A DNA stretch of 64,000 nucleotides from Lactifluus volemus (lineage: Eukaryota > Basidiomycota > Agaricomycetes > Russulales > Russulaceae): contig WTXI01000011.1 in assembly GCA_022376515.1 (NCBI GenBank), forward strand, positions 434,001 to 498,000, given 5' to 3'. Position 1 is the stretch's first letter; every line of letters starts with the position of its first letter. Shown one piece after another: positions 31,929 to 42,861 of this stretch. The position numbers and the translations under genes were made by a program. The notes below the pieces were generated by a model that saw nothing but the letters and a program-made list of their open reading frames with translations, made no database searches and had not been told where the DNA came from.

Positions 31929-34900
31929 TTTCGCTCATTAACAAGCTGTTACCTCGAACTATTCACTTACTTTACTGCGTCATCCAACATACACGATTCT
32001 TGACCAATTGTATTTACTAATCTGTAGTCGGCGTCCGAGTCAGTCTTGTAAAACTTTGTCATATCATACTTGTCCAGTGTATCGCATTTTGTCACATTTC
32101 CTTTCCCCTTGACCCGTTCGTTTGGGTGTTACGTTTCTAGCTTCTGATGCATCCCTAATTTAGTCCTGACACCTCGGACGGGGGCGGACTTGAGCACGCC
32201 ATTAGGCTACCATTTCTGCCCTTGACGTGGCATGGACATTGTGAGAGCGACATACAATGTTGTATGTACGTACGAGAGCCTCTTCTTAGCGGTGACAGCC
32301 CCAATCAATTGCATGAAAACTTGACAGCGGCTAGCGCAACCATCCACAAACTCCATACGTAACTTGAGACTTAACTGCGACTTATTGTGGTACAGTAGAT
32401 GACCCCATGCGGCCCACTCGCACTCCGGGTCAGGCGGCACCGCCATCCCTGAGACGTTGCCCGGTTGGTTACACATGCTTCGAAAACTGTTCTGGACGCC
32501 CCACGTAGAGAGTGTACGTATAGCAAGCTAATAAGACAAATTCTTTTCCCCTCCTCTGCCTAGACTAAACTCTGCCCCCGCTCTGTGCAGCCGTGTACTT
32601 TCCCACCGCGACTGTGGAGTCGTTGTGACGGGGCACGGTATTCAGATGGCGAATGATGGCTTTAGCAATGCCCTTTTTGGTTTACCGCCTACATAAGAGA
32701 TGATGATACTGTATTATAATAGATTAGATCGGGACCACTGGGCAGCTCCGAGTCTGAACTGACTTACCTATGATGGGCTCAACGTGTCTCCGGATCCCCC
32801 CATCCCGTTCAAATGCAAGCTACCGCCGCTGACATGATTCCCACAAAGACTCTCCAGGACAGAATGACGGCCACAACTGCGAGCGCGGACAGACGGCACC
32901 GTTGGTAGCCGAGCCGTTTGAACCAACTTGAATTCCTGCTAGGCTCAATGTGACTCATTCGTCCCAACTCCCCATTTTTGACAGACAAAACCCGTGAAAA
33001 AAGAACCACGGGCAATGGAACCTAGGTCATCGGTTAAAGTCGACTCGGTCTGGTCAGGAAAGCCGTTGTCCTTGCGCAAAAACTTAGCCCGTGATGATTT
33101 CGACTTGCCAGTTGGGATATGTTTGACTCCAAGGCAACCGATACATTGTTGTGGGCCGCATCCGATACTTACGTGTTCCCGGCATGAACGTCAGCCTATG
33201 CTGCGAAGAACATGGAGAGACCATTGGTTACTGAGCTGGTTCCACCTGAGAAAGTTCCGCGCTGGCGTTATCCTTCCATATGATATGATGAAAGCATACA
33301 CGAGGTGACGGACAACCACAACGAAGATACGGGAAGTGTCGAAGAAAGATGATCTCGCACGTGGCACGGACTTCGATATGGTTATATCGTATGTGGCGAG
33401 GGGGCGTCTCGGACGTGTAGTAATGGTGACCAAAAAAGTGCTCGTCCTTGGCAAACTTTCGGCACCAAAAGTCGATGACTTGGGCCATGTACGTAAGAGA
33501 CATCAGAGAATTCCTGGACGAGCGGGAGACGGTGGGGCGACCAAGAACCTCGTCCGGACGCGGCACGGGACGGGGATTCTGACTTGTTGGCCCCACAGTG
33601 GCACGGCTCAGGCACATTTCGATTATTCCAGTTGCAGCAATTCGCAACCCCGAATCGTTGAAAGCTCTTGGCAAATGACAATGAAGGGAGAAAGGGTGGA
33701 GAAATCAAAAACTCGCCGAGGGCCTGGACAACTCTTGGCACCCGCTCCCGTTTCAAAATAGGACTCGGATTGACACGGAAACGTGTAAGAGTTGACGCCG
33801 TAGTAGCAACATTCCAGAACCTACAGCGACCCTGAGTTCTGGACCCACTTTATCTGAGCAAGGGCTTGCGCACCAACTCCCTCGTGTAAATTACCTTGGT
33901 AGGTTATTCGGGCGCCCAAAGTTTTTCTTCTTCTTTTTCGCGCCTGTCATCGTCCGATGATGTCCCGGAGTAACTTACAAGCGTTTGAGTGAAAAAAAAA
34001 AAAAAACAGGTCAGGCGGTAGTAATACCATACACCGTAGGTGGAGCTGTCAGGCAGTCATGGGTGGCCTCAGTATCCGTAAGTCGCCTTTTATGAATTGT
34101 TAATGATACCTTTTTTTATAATCACAGTTTTCATGTTTTCTCAAAGGCAATACAGTTTGCTAAATGAAAATTTTTTTTTGGATGACTTTCTGAGTGTAAG
34201 ATTCTTGTGGCACAAGCACCGGCCGGGCCCGGCGGGCCAGCGCCAACACCAAATGCATTTGGTTCGTTGATAGAAAATTTCCTAAAATTTTTTTTTTCAT
34301 ATCTGTACTGTGGTTGAGCGGTTCCTCGCCAATTAATAACTTAGGGAATTTGCCTTTGCGTGTAAAACTCTTCCGAGGCGCTCGGGCGTGAATAATTCGG
34401 AAGTCTCATATCAGTTGATATCGACCCGGATAACAGGATTATCATGATAACGTGTACTTGCGCATTTTAGGAGCTATGAATGGGCATCTAGGTGTTGAAA
34501 AAAAAAACTCCAGGGAATTTGTGCAACAACAACACCTTGTAGCGCTCCACACGGAACACGAGAGGACCGAAAGATTGGGTTTGGTGTATCACTTGGCTGG
34601 GTGATGACTTCGTTGACTTGTACCTACTACGGACTCGGAAGCAGTGGACCACTCATTCTGGTCGCACCTTCGTGATTTCCTTCGATACCATCGGGTAGAT
34701 GCTGATGCAGAAAACCATCCGTTATGACTGATCCCGCAATCATAGCTGCATGTCGCAGCGGCTTCCCTCCGACTCGGAGTAGTCTGACTGTAGGGGATGG
34801 GTAGTAGTGGATTGCTTGGCTAAGGGGATACCATGTCACGAATGGTATTTTTTTCAAATGGAACAGTCGGTAGTCCAAAAATAGTGGGCAGTCAATCTTT

Positions 34901-35383
34901 TTGACTGACACGACAGTGTTGTCAGCATGTGGCTTTCAGTGCCCAGGCTGCAGCCCAACCTGATGCACACACCATTCCAACACTACCCACCTGATGCATG
35001 TGGGCAACATTCAATGACATTGCTTGTGACAGAACTTCAAACTGGTTAAATACCTCTTCACTGGCTACACAGATTGCTTAGTGGTGGCAGAAGACCCCTC
35101 AGCTTTTGGGGAGATCTATATGCTCAAATATTTTCAGATTTTTACCTATTTTATTTGAAGCTATATTGCAATGTTTTTGAAACTGCTTGGCTTAGCCTCA
35201 GCAACACTAGACAGAAGACATCATGTTGTAAAGTGCCCTTTAGCTGCTACCACTCTGTCCAGTGAGCTTCCTGCTTCTTCTGTCACTCTCACTGGCAACC
35301 TTCCTGGTCCTTCCATACTTTCCCCTGTTTCTTTGCACAGTCACTTGTACCTAAACCCCATCTTTTGAATCAGAAGATGCATT
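31929..35383. other. 3.4 kb gene-free region rich in homopolymer tracts
   Basis: Only short frames without recognisable domains (one on each strand around 33230-33760). Between 33,990 and 34,510 there are many A or T runs of 8-15 bases. No gene, tRNA or clear element boundary was recognised. It probably marks the start of the repeat-rich region. Confidence 0.45.
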
Positions 35384-35584
35384 GCCATTAGAGAATAGGC
35401 CTCATTGAACACAATGAAGATGTCTGCAAATTTTGGTATTTGTTTCTTGTGTGATGTTTTCTGTTTTGACCACATATGCCTTGTCAATATGTGGTCAAAA
35501 CAGAATACCTTGCACAAGAAACAACAAAATAGCAAAAATTGCAGACATCCTTATTATGGTTTGATGAGGCCATTCTCTAATGGC
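35384..35584. repeat. Long snap-back inverted repeat (foldback/MITE-like)
   Basis: Arms of about 95 bases are nearly reverse complementary: GCCATTAGAGAATAGGCC on the left matches GGCC...ATTCTCTAATGGC on the right, and the inner ends GACCACATATG / CAATATGTGGTC face a loop of about 10 bases. Several mismatches and small indels. No coding capacity. It lies just outside the solo LTR. Confidence 0.75.
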
Positions 35585-36174
35585 ACCTTGGCTAACTATA
35601 TTGTCATGTGATGAGCTCTTACAATATTTTCAAAATATTCACTCTTCACATTTTTCCTTGCCACCACTGGGATGCCACCCCACCTCCATGACCCCTCTGC
35701 TCACATTGTTGAGGGTGTCACGGTTTGCAGGGACCGTGGCTCGAAGTGAGCGTCGTTCTGGTTGGCTATTTGCTGTGGCGAGTCGGACAAGACTAGCAAC
35801 ACCAAATAGTCAATTCTAGCACGCGCAGACAAGGTCCTAGGGGAGTAGACTTGACTGTGCGAACTCTCGGGGGTTCGTATCGCGTGAGGCGGTTAGTACA
35901 GGCCGGCGCACGCGATGGTCGGAGTTACCGTTCCTAAAGAGGATAGACGGTGGCAGATGGATGAATGACGATGTGTAGGTTCAACCGCAACACGGGCGCG
36001 AGTGTAATTGGAATGCAAGGGATGCTCGCCTTCCAAGGACACTCGTGAGAGGTTGAACTAAGGTTCGAGGGCGGACGCAGGGTGAGAAGTGGGGACTACT
36101 TCTCACAGCGCGTTCGTATTAGGGTTCAGGCGTCTGGGGATTTGTTTCAAGGAAATGGAAGTCTAGGGAAGAAC

Positions 36175-36303
36175 AGGGGTATGGGTAACCCGCAGGGTTT
36201 GCGGGTAGGGGTACTACGGGTAGGGGTAAGGGTCTGGTCTCCTGTACCCTGGCCTACCCCAGACCCGCAGGCCATGAAACTCATACCCGTGCCTGCGGGT
36301 AGG
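36175..36303. repeat. Left subterminal repeat block of the hAT element
   Basis: Repeated GGGTA, GGGTAGGGGTA and their complements (for example GCGGGTAGGGGTACTACGGG). Mirrors the right-end block. Confidence 0.65.
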
Positions 36304-36310
36304 TCACATG

Positions 36311-36901
36311 TCACAGGAGGCTTTCGACTGGGTGCGCGTCGTTGTGAGTCCGGACGCCGGGGGGAGGGCACACTCCGAACGGAGGAGAAAGGCATGCGCA
36401 CTTGATATGTTTTCCCGCGATGCGCGACTCGCACTGCAACAGGTCCTTCCACATCCATTCATAGAGCTTCTTACGATGGCGCACGGGCAAGGGTCGGACG
36501 GTCGACCGGGCGGCTCCCGTGAGCTGACGCGACACATAGGTCGCGATGTTCAGATTGAGGAGCGCTGGAAGCGAACCAAGCATGGGCAACTTGAAGATGT
36601 CTACGTGAAAGTCACGCAAAGGTGCCAGTTCGCCAGTGGTGAGCTCAGAGTTGGCTAGCGGGAGCAACGTCAGGTCGTCGCTGGGTATCTCGGATGGGTA
36701 CACCATTGGGATTGAGAAATCGCGCGCGGAGGAGGCGGGTGAAGGTGTAGGTGAGTGATCGTCGGCGTCAGCATCTGCGGAGGACGGGTCTGATGATGGC
36801 GGCATCGGCGGAGATGACCGTTGAGAGCAGGAGAGGAGGGCGCGGGCGCGAAGACGTTGGCGCACAGCGCGCGTGAGCAGGTCATAGTGATAAGTCGGCA
36901 A
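36311..36901 (-). CDS. Hypothetical frame inside the hAT element
   Basis: Uninterrupted 196-codon frame starting MPTYHYDLLTRAVRQRLRAR, with an acidic/Ser-Pro middle part and a segment LRDFHVDIFKLPMLGSLPAL. No family recognised. It abuts the left subterminal repeats, so it may be another captured host fragment or part of an element-specific protein. Confidence 0.3.
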   Translation of the reverse strand: MPTYHYDLLTRAVRQRLRARALLSCSQRSSPPMPPSSDPSSADADADDHSPTPSPASSARDFSIPMVYPSEIPSDDLTLLPLANSELTTGELAPLRDFHVDIFKLPMLGSLPALLNLNIATYVSRQLTGAARSTVRPLPVRHRKKLYEWMWKDLLQCESRIAGKHIKCACLSPPFGVCPPPGVRTHNDAHPVESLL

Positions 36902-36978
36902 TTTATATGAGCATTAGATCCGACTTGGTCTTAGCACCGATGGAGGAAAAATGACCATGTACAGATGACGACGACGAC

Positions 36979-37613
36979 CTAAGTTCAATCAATCACTTGT
37001 CAATCCTGGGGAGATGTGCGGCGCTCTTGCAGCACAATCTATCGGCGAACCTGCGGTTAAAGGAGATCATAAAAGTTGCGATAAATATCAAGACGCCATC
37101 GCTTACTGTGTTTCTACAACCGGAGCTAAGTGTGTCAGCGGAGTTGGCAAAGAACGTACAGCAGCAACTTGCCTACACCTCCCTGCGCACTGTCACTGCT
37201 GCCGTCGAAATCTGGTATGACCCTGATCCTCAATCAACTGTGATTGAGGAGGATCAAGTCTTCGTCGAGGCTTTCTTTGCCATCCCCGACGAGGAAATGG
37301 AACAACAGTTGCACTTGCAGTCGCCTTGGCTTCTTCGTCTAGAAATGGACCGTGCCAAAATGATCGACCGTAAATTGACTATGGAATTTGTCGCTATTAC
37401 TCGCTAACAAGATCAACGAGAATTTCAAGTCGGACCTATTCGTAATCTGGAGCGAGGAGTCGAGGACAACTCTGAGAAGCTCGTCATCCGTTGTCGCGTC
37501 CTGGGTGGCGCAGATAAGGATGAAGATGGGATCGGGACCATTGAAGAGGACATCTTCCTACGTCAATTAGAGAACACGTTCAACACGATGCTGAACTCGA
37601 TCAGCCTCTAATA
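36979..37613 (+). pseudogene. Captured fragment of RNA polymerase II largest subunit (RPB1), trigger-loop segment deleted
   Basis: The fragment begins [24 protein letters not shown], then jumps directly to [20 protein letters not shown]. In every RPB1 known to me some 23 residues containing the trigger loop lie between these two blocks, so they are deleted here. It continues through [40 protein letters not shown] and IEEDIFLRQLENTF, and stops at ~37613. At least two frame changes occur after KLTMEFVA (near 37395 and 37465). No introns and no upstream or downstream RPB1 sequence. It sits between a hAT end and the transposase gene, so it is a host fragment carried by the transposon and not a functional polymerase gene. 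Confidence 0.85.
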
Positions 37614-37872
37614 TCATGCAGTGCCTGAGTCGGAGTGTTCTGCGCAGAAGGGAGAAAGCCGAAGCAAGACCCTGAAAAAGGGTCCGCTCATATGATCCCC
37701 GTGCATGCCAGTGGGCGGGGAGGGGTCTGTGCGCATAGGCGATGCCGAAAAGGAAAGGAGGCATCCAATCTAGTCTTAGTAAACACAGTTAGCGTCGAAA
37801 AAAAAAAAAGTTATATCGAACTCACCCGAAGTCCCCCCCCCTTGCACTTTACCTGACCAACCCGAACCCACC

Positions 37873-40800
37873 ATGCCACGCGACGAAGTCGACACGTCTC
37901 TCATCACCACCGAGCGACGCAAACGAAAGATATCAGCATACATCACCAATGAAGATAATATATCCGCTGATAAAGAGGAAACTGTCAAAAGACTGAAGGA
38001 GACTGTCAAACCGACAGTCTCAGCCTCATCCAGTCAGGCTTTCATGATTAGTGATTCAATATTGACTCACCATTTGGCCAATAGGGATCGAAGCACCCGT
38101 CGCAGCTAGAACGGAGACCCAGTCTCACAGGCCCGGGGCGTCTCCAAGTCCGGAAGGCCAACGTGTCGTTAATGACCCGGAAGACATTCGTCTGCATCCC
38201 AAAAACACGCGTCTGGTGCTGGACCAACCTGATAGCTCGGATGACGAATCGGATGGCCATCCTCAGCCCCGACGGAGTCGTCTGTCTAAGCCCGCACAGA
38301 AAAGGCAAAAAAAAAAAGATACCTCTTCTAACAATGTCGAAGACTCGGATATGGATGGGCCTCCGGGGGATCTTCTCGAGTCCTCTGAGGGAGACGACGA
38401 GAATGCGGCTGAAATCCCAAAATTGACGCACCATCAGAAGAAGTCGGTGATGAAGGGAAGGCGGGTTTTAAGGGATGAATCAGCTGATGATTCCGACATC
38501 GAGATCCTTGAAAAACCTGAAGAGGATGCCGAAGCAGAACTCGGTCAGTCACCAGAGGGATTAAGGGGCTGGGACTTACTGTATCTTCCACAGAACGATT
38601 GGCCAAAGACTGGACCGCACCAATTTATGGCTTCTTCGAGCCGCGCCCATCGATCGAGGTTGTGAGTGGCCGGCGTTGTCATGAATTCAAATGCGGAGCG
38701 CCCCAGTGCAAAGGCAGGGGGTCCAGGGCTCGCATCGTCCGACGGTTTCTTGATACGGGTGATGCGAAGTCAACCAGCAACCTTCGAAAGCATGCGAAAG
38801 TGTGCTGGGGTGTGGACCTTGTCACGCAGGCCGATGAGACAAAGGATAGTGCTTATGTCCGACAAGGCCTCGCCGCAGCCAAAAAGCTCAAAGATGGGAC
38901 AATTACGGCGTCTTTTGAGCGGCAAGGTAAAGGCAAAGTGGCTTACTCGACACGCCAGCCAACCTACAAGGAAGCACGGTAGTTAATCATCATATCATGG
39001 TGTGGAACACTCACGAATGCCTGGCAGGGTCGACTATGTCCGCTGGATTGCCCAGAGCATGTGGCCCATGAGCATTGTTGAGGACCCTGGGTTTCATCAT
39101 CTAATGAAGTCCAGGCGCCCGCAGTTGCGAATTCCATCGTCGATGACAGTTGCGCGTGATATTCATGTCGTCTTCCGAAGCACTAAAAATAAAGTAATAA
39201 AGATGCTCCAAGTCAGTTCCGTGTATTGGTCCCGACTCCCAAATAATCCGACTCACCTGGCTCATAGGAATACGACGGCCGTTTGAACTTTGCAACGGAT
39301 GCCTGGACATCCCCTAATCATAGACCTTTCGTCGCCGTGACTGTCCACTTCGAAAAGAATGGACAGCCAGTATGTATACTGCTGGATATAGTCGAAGTGG
39401 CCGTATCGCACACGGGTACCAATCTTGCGGCCGCATTCGCAAAAATCCTCATAAAATTCAAAATATCAGACAAGGTTTGTGTCGTCTCTTCAAAAAGAAG
39501 CACTGATTGACTTACATTGTTGTACCAGGTCCTTGGCATCACTTGTGATAATGCCTCAGCGAACGATAAGATGATTCACAAGCTTGCAGGCATTCTCCCG
39601 GGCTTTCCTGGCCCTGCGAACCGCGTCCGATGTTTTGCACATATTGTGAACCTGGTGGCCAAGATTATATTGCGTCAATTCGATGTATCAAAAGGCCGGG
39701 CGAAACAAGTAGAAGACGATCTTGATGAGAGCAACTTTGAGCTCTCAGAGCTCTCGGAAGATTCGGACGATGAAATGGATGATGGAGATATCAGCAACGA
39801 TGAGGTAGATGAGGAAGATATCGACAACTTGAATGATGCAGATATGGAAGCGGAATTGGCTGAGGTTGAGGAGGCGATGAGGGAGGACATGGCGGACTTG
39901 GGCCCGGGTGCTGAGCAGTTCAGCAACGTTTTGCATAAGGTTTGCGCCATCAATTTTCACCGTGCTTAGGCTGCCACTCACCGCTCCCTTTCTCTGGCTG
40001 TTGCAGCTTCGAAGTTTTGCCCGCGCTGTCAGAAAGTCATCCACCAAACTTATGCCAGAATGGAACAAGGTCATCAAACGACTCGCTATCAACGTCGAAG
40101 ACACAAAGAAGCCTTCGACCCGCTGTGTCATGCCACGTGACGTCGCCACGCGTTGGAATTCAACCTACGAAATGCTCAAATTTGCATATACCTATCAAGA
40201 TGCTATCAATCAACTGACGGACAATCGATCCATGAAGCTTGGGCACTGTGTGATTACACAGTCAGAATGGGATCTTATCAAACAGCTTCGGGATGCACTT
40301 AAGGTGAGTACTGGCATCTCAGTCATTTGCTTTTGCTAATTACATAACAGATCTTCAAAACAGTCACGCTGCAGTTTTCAAGTGATACACCATGTCTCGC
40401 AGCTGTCATCCCAGCCATGGATAGGATGCATGACAATCTCACCACAGCATGTGAAAAGAAAGACCATTCTCCAGCTCTTCGAGCTGCGCTGAAGATGGGC
40501 AAGGGGCTTTTAGACAAATACTATTCACTGACTGATACCTCAGAAGTGTATCGCATTGCAATGGGTACGTTACAACTCATTTAACTTGAATGACCCTAAA
40601 TGCTTGCCTTTAGTTCTCCATCCCAAGTACAAGCTCAAGTACTTTAAGAAACAGGGGTGGAAAGAGGATTGGATTGAGACAGCGAAGATTCTGGTCAAGA
40701 CTGAGTACAGATCTTTGTATGCCAGCCATGCCATTCACAAGGCTGTGTCACATCCCACACACACATCAAAGATACAGGTAGGCCAAGTTTTTGTATGTTT

Positions 40801-41276
40801 GTGTGCTTGTGCTTACAAGACTTATATCTATTAGGGATCTGATGATGGCAATGAGTCAGCAACTGAATCATCTGACTCAAGCTTGGATGATGATGAGCTC
40901 ATGGATGAGTTGGACCACTACCTCTCAACTGCACGAGTGAAGAGTGTGACAGATCCTCTACAATGGTGGGTTGAGAATCAAGCTATGTTTCCTCGTCTAT
41001 GGCGCATGGCAAGAGACTACTTGACAATTCCAGGTATGTGTTATCTACCACAGTATTACTAAATCTCTAGGCTAATAAAGTGCTATAGCTTCATCAGTTG
41101 CAGTGGAACGTGTTTTCAGTCAAGGCCGCCTTCTCAGCTCTCATGTTCGCAACCGGCTTTCAGCTAAGAAATTTAGAGCCCTTCTTTGTGTTGGTGCATG
41201 GAGTGAAGAAGGGTATGTGGATTCTAAGGACTGTTTAGTAGCAGCTTCTTTGCCAGATGCAAAGGAGAGTAAGTAG
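37873..41276 (+). CDS. hAT transposase with BED-type zinc finger
   Basis: Cut-and-paste transposase. Start ATG 37873 (MPRDEVDTSL). Exons 37873-38032, 38085-38543, 38594-38978 and 39028 onward keep frame, with further introns of ordinary size, to TAG 41274-41276. The acidic N-terminal region is followed by a BED finger (CHEFKCGAPQCKGRG ... STSNLRKHAKVC). The catalytic core includes LNFATDAWTSPNHRPFVAV, GITCDNASANDKMIHKL and RCFAHIVNLVAKIIL, with an inserted acidic stretch, and RDVATRWNSTYEMLKFA. The C-terminal hAT dimerisation domain reads ASSVAVERVFSQGRLLSSHV. No premature stop or frameshift was found, so the element may be recently active. Confidence 0.88.
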
Positions 41277-41382
41277 TAGTATTGACTATTGAGCTTGGTA
41301 TTGAGTGAACACTGAACAAATGTCTAATAAAAGTTTTGGTTGTCTTTTATTCTAAAACTTGAAGAAAAATCTTAAGTACAAA

Positions 41383-41593
41383 ACCCGTACCCCTTACCCT
41401 GTGGGTAGGGGTATTTACTTTACCCATGGCAAAATACGGGTAAACCCGTACCCCTTACCCTGTGGGTAGGGGTATTTACTTTACCCGTGGCAAAATACGG
41501 GTAAACCCGTACCCCTGCCTGGGGGTATGGGTAAGTGCGGGTAGGGGTAGGGGTAGAGGTTGTTGTTACCCCGGGTTACCCGTGTTGTTCACT
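41383..41593. repeat. Right subterminal repeats of the hAT element, including a 61-bp tandem duplication
   Basis: Two adjacent 61-bp copies (41383-41443 and 41444-41504) differ at one base (TTTACCCATGG / TTTACCCGTGG), followed by a partial third copy. All contain GGGTAGGGGTA and its complement. Confidence 0.8.
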
Positions 41594-41722
41594 AAATGGA
41601 ACAAATTCACAGATGTCTGATCGTGGCGCGAAGTACCTAGATCAAGGTACGAAGAGGGGATTCACAAGATGAGAGGAGAAGATGCGATGCGAGTGTGAGC
41701 AGGAGACAATGAACTGCGATTC

Positions 41723-41758
41723 TAGACGAAGCTGAAGCTGGGGCTTTAGCTTCGTCTA
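41723..41758. repeat. Short hairpin inside the solo LTR
   Basis: TAGACGAAGCTGAAGC and GCTTTAGCTTCGTCTA form 15-16 base arms with a 4-5 base loop, just upstream of a TATTTATG sequence. Possibly a LTR terminator or regulatory stem. Confidence 0.55.
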
Positions 41759-41848
41759 CAGGGCCCTATTTATGCGTACAGAGGGCCAGCCAACTATCCT
41801 ACAAAGGTCACAGTACAGTAGCGAAGTCAGAACTATTGACTAAGGACC

Positions 41849-41952
41849 TGAGTCAGTTCTGATGACTCAAGAACTGACTCAGTGCGTCTGACTCAAGATC
41901 TGAGTCAAGAACGCTGACTCAAGATTTGAGTCATGATCCCTGAGTCAAATAC
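41849..41952. repeat. 26-bp minisatellite with eight TGASTCA sites
   Basis: Four tandem 26-bp units, each with two TGA(G/C)TCA heptamers starting at 41849, 41863, 41875, 41889, 41901, 41915, 41927 and 41941, so spacing alternates exactly 14 and 12. Unit ends vary (GAAC, GATC, GATT, ATAC). TGASTCA is the classic Gcn4/AP-1 bZIP site (established knowledge). Confidence 0.85.
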
Positions 41953-42125
41953 ACGTCCAAAACGGCGACGCACAGCCCCTAGAAGCGGAACAGAAGGGGC
42001 TGGCCAAGGAAATGGATCCTAGGTCACAACACAAGTCGAAAATCAGACGGAAAATAGTAAGAAATGGGCCGGGCGGCCCGCATAACCGTAACAGAGGGTG
42101 GTTACTGAACACCTCACACATTCAT

Positions 42126-42191
42126 TGAGCTTGGGTTTGACCTCTTCCAGTGTTGGATATGCATCAGACATTGTGGTCAAACCCAAGCTCA
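42126..42191. repeat. Inverted repeat with 17-base arms
   Basis: TGAGCTTGGGTTTGACC (42126-42142) and GGTCAAACCCAAGCTCA (42175-42191) are perfect reverse complements around a 32-base loop. Confidence 0.8.
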
Positions 42192-42330
42192 GTATCTTGT
42201 GCCCCACCTAAAGATCTATGAGAGAACAATGGAAGCACAAATATGTGAGACTTACAAAAAAAATTGTAAGTCTCACATATTTGTGCTTCCAGTGTTTTCT
42301 CATAGATCTTTAGGTGGGGCACAAGATACT
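42191..42330. repeat. Near-perfect snap-back hairpin with ~66-base arms
   Basis: The left arm starts AGTATCTTGTGCCCCACC and the right arm ends GGTGGGGCACAAGATACT. They meet at TTACAA / TTGTAA around a short A-run loop (~42256-42264). Only a few mismatches. Transcripts would fold into a long double-stranded RNA. Confidence 0.85.
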
Positions 42331-42829
42331 ATGATGGATGTTTCTGCATGCCCCATTATCTGCATTGTCTTTTCCCTTCATGGTGAAGAGGCTGTTGTCA
42401 CTTGTCACCCCTATGAGGTACTCAACACCATTGGAGGGTGCCAGTTTGGACAACTTTGATGAGTGAGGAGAGCCACGGTTTGTAGCTTCCGGGATTCAAG
42501 TGTACTCATTGTGGTATGAAACCCATTGTTATCGTGCAGGGCAGAGACACAAATCACTCAGCCTGGGAGAATGGACAGCTGCCGCCCTCGATACACAGGA
42601 TCAGCGCCGTTGCTGTTCAATCGAGGCTAGAACTTGAATGAGTGCCGTTAATCTGCCTCGCCTCGCACAATCCCGGAAAGACTTTAAGCTGTTCGTGCCA
42701 TACTCATCCGCATTCGCTAAATCCCTTTCTCCAGAGTTCTCACACCCTGACGGCGGAGTGTCCAGATCGAGAATGCTCTGTTTTTCGACTGAACGGTGGA
42801 CGTGGAGAACCCCTGGTGTTGGCGACAGG
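42331..42829. other. Spacer between the hairpins and the second DNA element
   Basis: About 500 bp with no supported gene. A short frame from 42638 is not recognisable. Confidence 0.35.
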
Positions 42830-42861
42830 CATCATCAGGAAGATCACGTTTTTCTTGTCAT

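Larger units (their letters stand above)
36161..41593 (+). mobile_element. hAT DNA transposon, apparently autonomous
   Basis: The element interrupts the solo LTR. A candidate 8-bp target duplication AAATGGAA lies at 36153-36160 and 41594-41601. The ends share the weak inverted pattern TAGGGAAGAACA (left) and TAGTGAACAACA (right, read inward), each leading into GGGTAACCC. Subterminal zones at 36175-36303 and 41383-41590 are packed with GGGTAGGGGTA-type words in both orientations, the likely transposase-binding repeats. Cargo from left to right: a minus-strand frame of unknown origin, an RNA polymerase II largest-subunit fragment, and the BED/hAT transposase gene. Confidence 0.75.
35711..42098. 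mobile_element. Solo LTR split by a hAT transposon (nested insertion)
   Basis: The LTR begins TGTCACGGT at 35716 and ends ACCGTAACA at 42093, giving TG...CA ends with an imperfect terminal inverted repeat. It is flanked by a 5-bp direct repeat GAGGG (35711-35715 and 42094-42098), the target duplication expected for LTR retroelements. LTR sequence is 35716-36160 plus 41602-42093, about 940 bp when the inserted hAT is set aside. No gag/pol frames are present, so this is a solo LTR left by recombination. It contains a hairpin (41723-41758) and the TGASTCA minisatellite. Confidence 0.7.

Noticed and set aside
33228..33761. Opposing frames of 140-148 codons on both strands
   Set aside because: Mirror-image open frames without conserved motifs. 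At least one must be chance and neither is supported.
36979..37613. A functional second RPB1 gene
   Set aside because: Only an internal block is present, the trigger-loop segment is missing, and the frame breaks twice.
36175..41590. GGGTAGGGGTA runs as interstitial telomere repeats
   Set aside because: The unit is not TTAGGG, and the blocks sit symmetrically at the ends of the hAT element, so subterminal transposon repeats explain them better.
41849..41952. CRISPR-like array
   Set aside because: A 26-bp direct tandem without unique spacers, in a eukaryotic LTR. It is a minisatellite.
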